A stretch of DNA of 33,376 nt, from assembly GCA_041191405.1 (NCBI GenBank), contig JBEEOW010000038.1, forward strand, positions 1 through 33,376. Direction: 5' to 3'. The DNA is from JBEEOW01 sp041191405 (lineage in GTDB: Bacteria > Bacteroidota > Bacteroidia > Cytophagales > UBA9547). Under the pieces are notes generated by a model. It saw nothing but the letters and a program-made list of their open reading frames with translations, ran no database searches and was not told the DNA's origin. Below, in pieces: positions 8,044 through 15,492 of the stretch. Made by a program: the position numbers and the translations under genes. The stretch's first letter is position 1. Every line of letters begins with the position of its first letter.

Positions 8044-8532
8044 ATGTCAAAAGCTACTTATTACAAACAAAAATTAGAATTACTTCCTCACCCCGAAGGA
8101 GGTTTTTATAAGGAAACTTATAGAGCTGATTTACAGATTGATGTTGATGGTTTTAATGGCTCAAGAAATGTATCTACTGCAATATATTTTTTGTTAGAAA
8201 ATAACAATAAATCGCATTTTCATAAAATCAAATCTGATGAGTTATGGTTTCATCATGATGGAGATACTTTAGAAATATATGTTTTAAGTGAATCTGGATT
8301 AGAAATAATTTACCTTGGAAAAGACCTTGAAAATGGAGAAGTTTTACAAGCTGTAATTCCTGCAAATACTTGGTTTGCTTCAAAAGTGAAAGATAATCAA
8401 GGATTTGTTTTGGTAAGTTGTACAGTTGCCCCAGGTTTTAGTTTTGAAGATTTTGAAATGGCAACAAAAAATGATTTATTAATTCAATACCCTCAATATC
8501 AAGAAATTATTTCAACACTTTGTTTGAGCTAA
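8044..8532 (+). CDS. DUF985 cupin-fold protein
   Basis: The 162-residue product is a member of the DUF985 (Cupin_5) family of single-domain cupins. The signature LPHPEGGFYKETY is at 14-26. The histidine-rich cupin motif SHFHKIKSDELWFHHDG spans 57-73; His58, His60, Glu66 and His70 are candidates for metal or ligand binding. The second half carries the expected ANTWFASKV and VAPGFSFEDFEM stretches. The biochemical function of the family is not well established. It sits 3 bases after mnmD and 3 bases before the kinase gene, so all four genes are very probably cotranscribed. No signal peptide, so cytoplasmic. Confidence 0.9.
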   Translation: MSKATYYKQKLELLPHPEGGFYKETYRADLQIDVDGFNGSRNVSTAIYFLLENNNKSHFHKIKSDELWFHHDGDTLEIYVLSESGLEIIYLGKDLENGEVLQAVIPANTWFASKVKDNQGFVLVSCTVAPGFSFEDFEMATKNDLLIQYPQYQEIISTLCLS

Positions 8533-8535
8533 ATT

Positions 8536-9819
8536 GTGATAAATATAAAAAAACATATTAAAAATAATACAACTTTTGATTTGTCAAATCAAAATCTAAA
8601 ACAATTCCCAACAGAATTATATGAATATTGTGATGTTGTAGAATATATAGATTTGTCAAAAAATGAATTAAGTTTTTTACCAAATGATTTATTTCGTTTC
8701 AAAAACCTTAAATATTTATTTTTAAACGAAAATCAATTTTCAACTTTTCCTGAGTCGATTTCACAATTGAACTCAATTGAATTGATTGGTTTAAAATCTA
8801 ATAAAATTAATTTTATAGCTGAAAATGCTATTCCAACACATTTAAAATGGCTTATTTTAACAAATAACCAATTAGTTAAACTACCAAATTCAATTGGAGA
8901 ATGTACCCAATTACAAAAGTGTATGTTAGCTGGTAATCAATTAATTGAATTGCCAACTCAAATGCAAAATTGTAAAAACTTAGAGTTATTACGCATTTCA
9001 GCAAATCAATTACAAGCACTGCCTGAATGGCTTTTTTCACTTCCCAAATTGACATGGCTAGCTTTTTCTGGAAATAAATTTAATACACTGAATTTTGAAA
9101 GTAGTTGTTTAGAATTCGACTCAAATTTGATCGAATATAAACAATTGCTAGGAGAGGGAGCATCAGGATTTATTTATAAAGCATCATCTGAAATATTTGA
9201 TAATAAAGATGTTGCAGTTAAAATATTTAAAGGAGAAGTTACAAGTGATGGTTATCCTCATGATGAGATTGAAATTACTTTGAGAGTAGGAAAACACCCC
9301 AATTTAGTGGAATTGGTTGGTAAATTAAATAATCATAAAGAAGGAAAAAAGGGCTTAATATTTAATCTTATACCTGAATATTTTAAAAATTTAGCATCAC
9401 CTCCAAGTTTACAATCATGCACTAGAGACATTTTCAATAAAATTGATAAGATTTCTGTACAAACTTGTTTGTCAATTATAAAACAATTAGTTTCAGTTGC
9501 AAAACACTTACATTCAAAAGGCATACTACATGGAGATTTTTATGCACATAATACACTTATAAATATTCAAAACAATGAAATATTATTTACAGATTTTGGT
9601 GCAGCATCGCTTTATGATTTAAATGGAAATTTTGCAGAAAATATTGAAAAAATAGAAGTTAGAGCATTGGGGATTTTTATTGACGACCTTCTTAAAGTAA
9701 CAAACACTGATAACACTAAAACATTTTTAAGTATAGAAAATTTAAAAAATAAATGTTTAAATAGTAATTTAAATGAAAGACCTTTATTTTCACAAATTGA
9801 TTCATTTTTAATAAAATAA
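8536..9819 (+). CDS. Leucine-rich-repeat / Ser-Thr protein kinase fusion
   Basis: This cytoplasmic 427-residue protein joins about seven leucine-rich repeats (residues 14-185, pattern L-x-x-L-x-L-x-x-N-x-L-x-x-L-P) to a eukaryotic-type protein kinase (about 200-425). Kinase motifs are complete: glycine loop GEGASG at 206-211, Lys229 in VAVKIF, catalytic loop HGDFYAHN at 332-339 (Asp334, Asn339; HGD in place of HRD), and DFG at 353-355. An ERP motif lies at 414-416. The kinase should be active, although the activation and substrate-binding part is short. The start is GTG at 8536, three bases after the cupin stop; there is no in-frame ATG before residue 130. The LRR part presumably selects a target protein. 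It is the last gene of an operon with two tRNA methyltransferases, but a role in translation is only inference. Confidence 0.9.
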   Translation: MINIKKHIKNNTTFDLSNQNLKQFPTELYEYCDVVEYIDLSKNELSFLPNDLFRFKNLKYLFLNENQFSTFPESISQLNSIELIGLKSNKINFIAENAIPTHLKWLILTNNQLVKLPNSIGECTQLQKCMLAGNQLIELPTQMQNCKNLELLRISANQLQALPEWLFSLPKLTWLAFSGNKFNTLNFESSCLEFDSNLIEYKQLLGEGASGFIYKASSEIFDNKDVAVKIFKGEVTSDGYPHDEIEITLRVGKHPNLVELVGKLNNHKEGKKGLIFNLIPEYFKNLASPPSLQSCTRDIFNKIDKISVQTCLSIIKQLVSVAKHLHSKGILHGDFYAHNTLINIQNNEILFTDFGAASLYDLNGNFAENIEKIEVRALGIFIDDLLKVTNTDNTKTFLSIENLKNKCLNSNLNERPLFSQIDSFLIK

Positions 9820-9894
9820 CAGTTGTTTAAAATATTTTTTTATTAAATAAGATTTTACATAAAAATTTGTAAACTTGTATCATTAAAATTTACC

Positions 9895-9914
9895 ATTACT
9901 TTAAGTAAAGTAAT
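9895..9914. promoter_or_regulatory. Perfect inverted repeat upstream of the SnoaL-like gene
   Basis: Arms ATTACTTTA and TAAAGTAAT are separated by AG, centred about 56 bases before the start codon at 9960. A weak -7-like TATGTTTA follows at 9939-9946. The same half-site occurs in dyads upstream of two other genes (18862-18903 and 22566-22588). It could be an operator. Confidence 0.35.
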
Positions 9915-9959
9915 ATATTATTTAAATATAGTAAACGTTATGTTTAGCAAGTTATATTT

Positions 9960-10340
9960 ATGACTCAATTAAAAGATAAAGTAAATACATTAAATCAGCT
10001 AATTATTAGCGGTGACACAGTAAAAGCTATGGAAATGTTTTATTCAGAAAACATTGAAATGCAAGAGAATGAAGAGACACCACGAAAGGGTAAAAATAAA
10101 TGTATTGAAATAGAAGTTGAAAATTTAAAGAAAGTACAAAATGTCGAGAGCATTCTTATTAATCAAGCTATTGACGAAGAAAAAAATGTAGTTTTTAGCG
10201 AGTGGAAATTTATATATACTAATAATGACAATAATATATTTTCGTTGACAGAAGTCTCAGTACAACAGTGGTTAAACGGTCAAATTGTAAAGGAAAAATT
10301 TTATTACAAGAATTTTTATAAAGTTGAAAATCATATATAG
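9960..10340 (+). CDS. SnoaL/NTF2-like fold protein
   Basis: The 126-residue protein resembles small SnoaL-like members of the NTF2 superfamily, which form a cone-shaped pocket used in varied enzymes and binding proteins. The N-terminal helix with ISGDTVKAMEMFYSENIEM (16-34) is the most typical part, followed by strands such as VVFSEWKFIY and a C-terminal EKFYYKNFYKV. No catalytic residues can be named. It is a lone plus-strand gene, separated from the kinase operon by 140 bases that hold a perfect inverted repeat, and it ends 10 bases before the convergent GNAT gene. Substrate unknown. Confidence 0.75.
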   Translation: MTQLKDKVNTLNQLIISGDTVKAMEMFYSENIEMQENEETPRKGKNKCIEIEVENLKKVQNVESILINQAIDEEKNVVFSEWKFIYTNNDNNIFSLTEVSVQQWLNGQIVKEKFYYKNFYKVENHI

Positions 10341-10350
10341 AATACTTAAA

Positions 10351-10875
10351 TTATTTTGATAAAATAAAATTATTGATTTCATAATGTGAATTATTCCAAA
10401 TAGTGTAAATTTTTTGAGAACCAGCAAATTGAAAATTGTTTTTTATTAAAACTCGTTCAGATGCAACATTTCCTATTTGTACTTCAGCCATTATACTTTT
10501 TAAATTATATTTTTCGAAGCCATGTGAAACTATTGTTTCAATAGCTTCTGTTATGTAACCATTATTCCAATATTTAAAATTTAAATCATAACCTAATGTT
10601 GCAAATTCATTTATATTTAATGTGTTAAAGCCTATTGTCCCAATCAATTTATTGGAATTTTTTAAAACTATTCCCCAGCGCAAACCAATTTCATCATTAT
10701 GTCTTTTCTCATACATGTTAAGTAATGCTTGAGCATCATCTAGGTTTCTAAAAAGACTATAATTATTAAATTTTACCACTTCAGAATTACTAAATATTTC
10801 AAATATATCATCTAAAAATCTATCTGATAATGATTGATAATTACATCTTTGTGAACTTAATTCTGATAAAATCAT
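10351..10875 (-). CDS. GNAT acetyltransferase, RimJ/RimL-like
   Basis: A 174-residue GNAT-fold N-acetyltransferase of the Acetyltransf_3 type, which acetylates protein N-termini or small amines from acetyl-CoA. The acetyl-CoA binding stretch is YWNNGYITEAI at 102-112. The later NVASERVLIKNNF (136-148) is the usual N-x-x-S-x-x-V-x-x-K-x-x-F signature. The core strand WGIVLKNSNKLIGTIGFN (67-84) also fits. It is convergent with the SnoaL-like gene. Its ATG lies only 16 bases after the terminator hairpin of the upstream T9SS gene, leaving no room for its own promoter outside that hairpin, so its expression may rely on read-through. Specific substrate unknown. Confidence 0.9.
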   Translation of the reverse strand: MILSELSSQRCNYQSLSDRFLDDIFEIFSNSEVVKFNNYSLFRNLDDAQALLNMYEKRHNDEIGLRWGIVLKNSNKLIGTIGFNTLNINEFATLGYDLNFKYWNNGYITEAIETIVSHGFEKYNLKSIMAEVQIGNVASERVLIKNNFQFAGSQKIYTIWNNSHYEINNFILSK

Positions 10876-10889
10876 AATGCTTTTAAATA

Positions 10890-10926
10890 AAAAAGAGGAT
10901 AAACCTATTTCGGTTTATCCTCTTTA
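10890..10926 (-). terminator. Terminator of the collar/T9SS operon
   Basis: Arms AAAGAGGATAAACC (10892-10905) and GGTTTATCCTCTTT (10912-10925) form a 14-bp stem with a 6-base loop. Read on the minus strand it is followed by a T-rich tract. It lies 20 bases after the stop of the large T9SS gene. Confidence 0.85.
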
Positions 10927-10945
10927 AATTATAGAATTTAATTAG

Positions 10946-13189
10946 TTATTTAGAAATCAAAATCTGTTTTGAAACAGAGTTTTCAGCAGTTTGTATTTTT
11001 AATATATATACACCTGAAACCAACTCTTTTGTATTTATCGCAATAAATTCACTATTAATAGTAGAATTGAAAACTTGTTTTCCATTTAAATCAGTAATTG
11101 AAATAATACGATTTTTATTACCAATTAAACTAATATTTAAATATTCGTTTGAAGGGTTTGGATATACATTAAATTGATTTTCAGTTGAGATATCAACTCC
11201 AGTAGTAGTTTGAACATCAATAGTAATGGTGTCAGTATCAGAACAATTATTAGCATCAATACCAGTTACTGTATATAATGTTTTAATTGTAGGTTTAAAA
11301 GCCACATTGTTAACCACATTATTATCCCAAACATAACTTTTAGCACCACTTCCAAATAAAGTAACTTCGTTACCTAAATTTATACTTCTGGATGGTGTAG
11401 CATTTGCTTTAATTACTGGTAATGGATTTACTAAAGCAGTTACTTTTGTTCTTGGTGATTCACATCCATTTAAAGTATAAGTAGCATAATAATCAGTTGT
11501 TTGTGATATTAGAGGAGTAGTTAAACCATTTCCTAGTATATTGCCGTTTACTTCTGCATCATATAATTTATAAATTGATGCAGGACCATTTAATCTAGAA
11601 TCAAGTTTATTAAAAGTAACAGTTCCTTCACCACAAATTGGTTCTGAAGTTAAAACAGGAGTAGGAGTTGTATTGATTGTTAAGTTTAAAGTTAATATCG
11701 AGTCACAATCAACTGCATTTACTAAAGTATCTTTATAAGCACCTGATATAGTTAAGTTTAAACCATTGAAGAAATATTTATCACAAGCAGTTTCTGAAAA
11801 AGAACCTGTACTTGGTTGATTTACAATAGCTGAAACTTTAACTCTTGGCGATTCACACCCATTTACTGTATTAGTAGCATAAAATTCTGTTGACTGTGAA
11901 ATAGTTGGTGTAGTTAATCCATCTCCAACTACTTTACCATTTTCAGAAGCATCATATAATTTAAAAGGAGATACAGGTATGTTTAATCTTGTAGCTGCTT
12001 GTGCAAAAGTCACAGTTCCTGTTCCACAAATTGGCTCAGAAGTTAAGAAAGGGGCAGATGGTATAGTGTTTACTACACCACTTACAGCAATACTTTTATT
12101 TGGAGCCCACAAACTAGTAGCAGTTATATTTCCACTTACATTACCTGAAGCAATAGCTGAAATTCTAACATAAATATCTGTAGATGAAACTATTCCATTA
12201 GTATGAGTTAATGTTTGAGATAATGCAAAACCACTACCATTATTCGTTTTAGAAATTTCAAATCCACTTGGAGCATTTATAACAATATTTTCACTTAATC
12301 CTGTTGCACTAATAACAAAAGACTGAGTTGAAGATGCACTACCTGTACAAGATGAAAATGAAGTAATATTTTCATTTATTGTAATTTCAGTTGGAAGAAT
12401 TGTTAAAATAGGATTTGTTCCAGATAATACAGCACCTCCAGGAGTGATATCTTGAACTACAGATTCACTTTTAGTCCAATTTGCAGGAGTTGAAATCGAT
12501 GTTAATAAATTGTATTTTGTATTGGTTTTATTACCAGAAAACACATTATTATCTGCATGATTAACATTTGCTTGAGTTTGAAGATTTGCTGTCAAACCAT
12601 TAATCAGTGTACTTGGCAAATAACTTGTAGTGGTAGAAGGTGTTCCTGATGTCATCCAATTAACACTTAAAGAAGTTGTTGACCAGTTTCCAAAACCATA
12701 AATAAAATTGGGTGATTTTAAAGAACCAGTGAATACAAACCAGTTATCGCCACCACTTGACAATGCATCACCTGTTCCATCGGTATTTATGTCTATATCC
12801 CAACCTTTGGCTGTAATATTTCCAAAAGCACTTAAACCTCCTCCAATTATGTGATTACCATTGATTGTAATTTTAATTACAGTTCCTTGAGGAATAGTTG
12901 AAGTGGTAGTAAATTTTATATAACCTTCTGATGTAGAAGGACCTGTACTATCTAATGCAGTTCCTGTATAAGGATAATCAGAAATAAAAATAGTTTGTCC
13001 ACTTGGAATAGCGGCTAAAGTTCCTATTGTTAATTCATTATACAATGGTTCATTAGTAGGATCAATTGGATCTGAATTTACACCTAAAATTACAATATCA
13101 CCAGCAGTGATTTGAGCGTTAGAATAACTTGTAATTCCTATTATTGACATTAAAGCCAACACTAGTTTTTTAGTAAGATTTTTTTTCAT
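10946..13189 (-). CDS. Large T9SS-sorted multidomain surface/secreted protein
   Basis: A 747-residue exported protein. Residues 1-26 are a Sec signal peptide ending at NAQ. Residues 27-255 form an N-terminal domain I do not recognise. About 265-373 is a beta-sandwich module common in Bacteroidota adhesins. Two closely similar ~79-residue units (379-457 and 510-588) share LTSEPICG, GLTTP and NGCESPR and are 131 residues apart. Between them (460-506) is a T-A-C-D...CDSILTLNLTI repeat of a kind frequent in Bacteroidota. A PKD/Ig-like domain (597-660) and a type A T9SS sorting domain with VYPNPS at 675-680 complete the protein. The sorting domain directs passage through the outer membrane and usually surface attachment. 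The gene is last in a minus-strand operon, 12 bases after three tail-collar genes, and is followed by a strong terminator. Likely an adhesin or partner of the collar proteins. Confidence 0.85.
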   Translation of the reverse strand: MKKNLTKKLVLALMSIIGITSYSNAQITAGDIVILGVNSDPIDPTNEPLYNELTIGTLAAIPSGQTIFISDYPYTGTALDSTGPSTSEGYIKFTTTSTIPQGTVIKITINGNHIIGGGLSAFGNITAKGWDIDINTDGTGDALSSGGDNWFVFTGSLKSPNFIYGFGNWSTTSLSVNWMTSGTPSTTTSYLPSTLINGLTANLQTQANVNHADNNVFSGNKTNTKYNLLTSISTPANWTKSESVVQDITPGGAVLSGTNPILTILPTEITINENITSFSSCTGSASSTQSFVISATGLSENIVINAPSGFEISKTNNGSGFALSQTLTHTNGIVSSTDIYVRISAIASGNVSGNITATSLWAPNKSIAVSGVVNTIPSAPFLTSEPICGTGTVTFAQAATRLNIPVSPFKLYDASENGKVVGDGLTTPTISQSTEFYATNTVNGCESPRVKVSAIVNQPSTGSFSETACDKYFFNGLNLTISGAYKDTLVNAVDCDSILTLNLTINTTPTPVLTSEPICGEGTVTFNKLDSRLNGPASIYKLYDAEVNGNILGNGLTTPLISQTTDYYATYTLNGCESPRTKVTALVNPLPVIKANATPSRSINLGNEVTLFGSGAKSYVWDNNVVNNVAFKPTIKTLYTVTGIDANNCSDTDTITIDVQTTTGVDISTENQFNVYPNPSNEYLNISLIGNKNRIISITDLNGKQVFNSTINSEFIAINTKELVSGVYILKIQTAENSVSKQILISK

Positions 13190-13201
13190 GTTAACTTTAA
13201 T

Positions 13202-13723
13202 TTATGTTTGAGAAGGGAATATTCCGTATAATGAAATTATAAAATTCACGCAAAGATAAGGATCCATATTGTTATGGGGTTGACCACCATTAGATGATAC
13301 TATAGTGTTAGCAGCTAAAAGTGTATTTGGAGCAGCATTTATATATGATAACATTTCATCTCCATTTGCATCCACGGTTGTTGCCAACATAGTTGAACTA
13401 GACGGTTTGTGTAAATTTGCTTTTGCATTGCTAATTGCTATACCATGAGTATGTTTGGGTATATGAGATGAAGTTAATACTTCAGTTTCAGTACCTCCAG
13501 TTTGACCAATTACATAATTACTTCCTTGATGAACTCCTCTGCGACCACGAAAATCTGGCAATGCAAAAGTCTCCATTCCATCACCTCCATATGTAGTGCC
13601 AATCAACACAAACAAAGTTTCATATTCGGATATTGGAAGTAATTGTCCTTCACAAAACATCCAACCTGCAGGAGCAAAATTACCCGCAAACATTCTTATT
13701 TCACCAACATACGGTTGAGCCAT
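13202..13723 (-). CDS. Phage tail collar-domain protein (third copy)
   Basis: A 173-residue member of the tail collar / microcystin-dependent protein (MdpB-like) family. It has the N-terminal GEIRMFAGNFAPAGWMFCEG, then QLLPI, LIGTTYGGDG and FALPDFRGR. The central GQTGGTETEVL and the H-rich IPKHTHG follow. It ends with the YLCVNFIISLYGIFPSQ stretch. In phages such domains cap trimeric tail fibres, and the H-x-H residues bind metal in known structures. No signal peptide is seen. It is the most diverged of three tandem copies (EG rather than NG after the cysteine, a longer-range SHIPKHTHG, C-terminal FIISLYGIF). It lies 27 bases after the second copy and 12 bases before the T9SS gene. No head, tail or lysis genes are nearby, so this is not a prophage by context. 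Confidence 0.88.
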   Translation of the reverse strand: MAQPYVGEIRMFAGNFAPAGWMFCEGQLLPISEYETLFVLIGTTYGGDGMETFALPDFRGRRGVHQGSNYVIGQTGGTETEVLTSSHIPKHTHGIAISNAKANLHKPSSSTMLATTVDANGDEMLSYINAAPNTLLAANTIVSSNGGQPHNNMDPYLCVNFIISLYGIFPSQT

Positions 13724-13750
13724 ATTTACAATCAGTTTAAAATAAATAAA

Positions 13751-14281
13751 TTAAGATCTTGGAGGAAAAACTCCTTGTAATGCTATAATATAATTTAAAG
13801 TCAAGTAAGGAGATAAATTATTATGCCCATTTCCCGATCCATTAGGTGCTGATAATGTATTAATTACTTCATTATTGGCAGATGCAGTATAAGCATTAGC
13901 ATTATCACCATTAATATCAACTGGAGCAGCTAAAGACGCTGAAGTACTTGGTGTTGCAGTTGTAGCATTTAAATTATTCAAACTAACACTATGGTTGTGT
14001 GAAGGAATTTGGCTTACATCTAAAGTAACATTTTCTTCACCACCTGTTTCTCCAAGATTATATAATGACAGTCCTGGTCCTTGTCCTGGCTGAATAGGAA
14101 CTCTTCCTTGTAAATTTGGTAAAGCAAATGTTGATTTACCATCACCACCATAAGTGGTTCCTAATAACGAAAACAAAGCTGTATTTGAAGAAATTGGTAA
14201 TAGTTGACCATTACAAAATGCCCAACCTTTTGGAGCAAAATTAAATGGAACAGTTCTTATTTCACCTACAAATGGATCCAT
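13751..14281 (-). CDS. Phage tail collar-domain protein (second copy)
   Basis: A 176-residue paralogue of its two neighbours. It has GEIRTVPFNFAPKGWAFCNG with QLLPI after it, LLGTTYGGDG, FALPNLQGRVPIQPG, GETGGEENVTL and the metal-type IPSHNHS. A variable Ser/Thr/Ala/Asn-rich stretch follows, and the end is LSPYLTLNYIIALQGVFPP. The conserved ends and variable middle-to-late part fit a structural fibre-tip protein. It has no signal peptide, so export, if it happens, must use another route. Spacing is 24 bases after the first copy and 27 before the third. Confidence 0.88.
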   Translation of the reverse strand: MDPFVGEIRTVPFNFAPKGWAFCNGQLLPISSNTALFSLLGTTYGGDGKSTFALPNLQGRVPIQPGQGPGLSLYNLGETGGEENVTLDVSQIPSHNHSVSLNNLNATTATPSTSASLAAPVDINGDNANAYTASANNEVINTLSAPNGSGNGHNNLSPYLTLNYIIALQGVFPPRS

Positions 14282-14305
14282 AGTAATAAGATAATAAGTT
14301 TAAAA

Positions 14306-14860
14306 TTAATTTTGAGATGGAAATATTCCTTGAAGTGCAATAATGTAATTCACTACAATAAAAGGAGATAAGTTATTGTGAGGAGTAGGAGTGTCACTTC
14401 CTGTTGAACTTATACCAATAGAACTTGGATGTAGTTTAGCACCACTTGCTCCATTGTTAACATTTACACCTGTTGCTGAAAAACCTTTGGCTTCAGCACC
14501 TGAAATATCCATAGGTGCTGCGATATTTAAACTTGTAGTTGCTTTATGTTTTTGAGCATTTGAATTACTTACTGCCATTGAATGACCGTGAGCAGGTAAT
14601 TCAGAAGCAACAATTGTATGAGAAGATTCACCACCTGTTTCGCCTAAACTATGTCCATTTCCTGTGTGTAAAGATGATTTACCCTGCAAATTTGGTAATG
14701 CAAAATTTGTTTGCCCGTTTCCACCAAAAGTTGTTCCTAATAATGCAAATAAAGCTTGATTTTGATTTATGGGTAACAACTGTCCATTACATAATGCCCA
14801 ACCTTTGGGAGCAAAATTGAAACTCGTAGTTCTAATTTCACCTAAAAATGGTTCTGCCAT
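14306..14860 (-). CDS. Phage tail collar-domain protein (first copy)
   Basis: The promoter-proximal and longest (184 residues) of three collar paralogues. It has GEIRTTSFNFAPKGWALCNG followed by QLLPI, LLGTTFGGNG, FALPNLQGK, LGETGGESSHTI and LPAHGHS. The extra length is in the variable region (about 105-160), before the common LSPFIVVNYIIALQGIFPS end. It should set the expression of the four-gene operon. The 86 bases between it and the divergent Tat-protein gene contain no clear consensus promoter; TATGTTTTG on the minus strand near 14926-14934 is one base out of register with TAnnTTTG. No signal peptide. Confidence 0.88.
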   Translation of the reverse strand: MAEPFLGEIRTTSFNFAPKGWALCNGQLLPINQNQALFALLGTTFGGNGQTNFALPNLQGKSSLHTGNGHSLGETGGESSHTIVASELPAHGHSMAVSNSNAQKHKATTSLNIAAPMDISGAEAKGFSATGVNVNNGASGAKLHPSSIGISSTGSDTPTPHNNLSPFIVVNYIIALQGIFPSQN

Positions 14861-14946
14861 ATTTATTTAGATTTAATTTTTATTATATTTTTTTTACAAT
14901 TAAATATTTTTTTCTATTATTACAAAACATAGAAACTATTTTATTT

Positions 14947-15438
14947 ATGGAAAGAAGATCATTTATCCAAAAAAGTACATTATTAGGTTCCTTAGCATTA
15001 TTTTCTAGTAAAGATGTATTGTTAGCCAATACCAATAAATCAAACAAAATAGATTTATCTTCTTTTATTAATAAAGGTAAAATTCTTAATTTAACAGGTA
15101 AAGTTATTTGTGCTGAGAGTAAGCAAAATGTTAATGCCAAAATTAGTATTAAAACAGGTTTTGGATTATTTTCAAAATATAAATCATTAAATGTAAGTCA
15201 GGAAAATTATCACATTATAGAAAAACTTGATTTACATGACCATAAAAAAATTAAAGTAAAAGTTGAAGCAGAAGGTTATAAAACTTTTGAAGGTTATCTA
15301 TTTGTAAATTCTCAAGGATGTAGTATTCATACAGATATCTGGAAATATAATCCAAAATTTAATTCTGAAAATATTCCTAGTAACCAAGTTCTTAAAAGTG
15401 AAATCAATTCGAATTTTAATTTTGAATTAGTTAAATAG
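14947..15438 (+). CDS. Tat-exported small beta-sandwich-like protein
   Basis: Read from ATG 14947, this is a 163-residue protein beginning MERRSFIQKS, a twin-arginine signal (RR-x-F-x-x-K) followed by a hydrophobic stretch to about residue 27. An upstream in-frame ATG at 14848 would bury this signal and overlap the first collar gene, so the later start is preferred. The mature part has LTGKVICAESKQNVNAKISI, which resembles the opening strands of carboxypeptidase-regulatory or intradiol-dioxygenase-type beta-sandwiches. Later stretches are VEAEGYKTFEG and CSIHTDIW. I see no full set of dioxygenase iron ligands and do not assign an enzyme. It is divergent from the collar operon by 86 bases and ends at a bidirectional terminator. 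The Tat route suggests it folds in the cytoplasm before export. Confidence 0.7.
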   Translation: MERRSFIQKSTLLGSLALFSSKDVLLANTNKSNKIDLSSFINKGKILNLTGKVICAESKQNVNAKISIKTGFGLFSKYKSLNVSQENYHIIEKLDLHDHKKIKVKVEAEGYKTFEGYLFVNSQGCSIHTDIWKYNPKFNSENIPSNQVLKSEINSNFNFELVK

Positions 15439-15454
15439 CAAAATTATGCATTAA

Positions 15455-15492
15455 TAAAAAAACTCCAATATTTTCATATTGGAGTTTTTTTT
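15455..15492. terminator. Bidirectional terminator
   Basis: ACTCCAATAT (15462-15471) pairs with ATATTGGAGT (15476-15485) around a short TTTC loop. An A-run on the left and a T-run on the right extend the stem and serve both convergent genes. Confidence 0.85.

Noticed and set aside
10351..10367. TTATTTT-GAT-AAAATAA hairpin between the SnoaL-like and GNAT genes
   Set aside because: The stem is made of A-T pairs only, is 7 bp long and lies within the GNAT coding end; it is too weak to call a terminator.
14539..14820. Plus-strand open frame opposite the first collar gene
   Set aside because: It lies wholly inside a well-supported collar gene on the other strand and has no recognisable family features.
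10946..14860. Prophage or contractile injection system
   Set aside because: Only collar domains are present; there are no sheath, tube, baseplate, capsid, terminase, integrase or lysis genes in the window.
14848..14946. N-terminal extension of the Tat protein from ATG 14848
   Set aside because: It would overlap the first collar gene and place a hydrophobic, Phe-rich segment before the clear twin-arginine signal at 14947.
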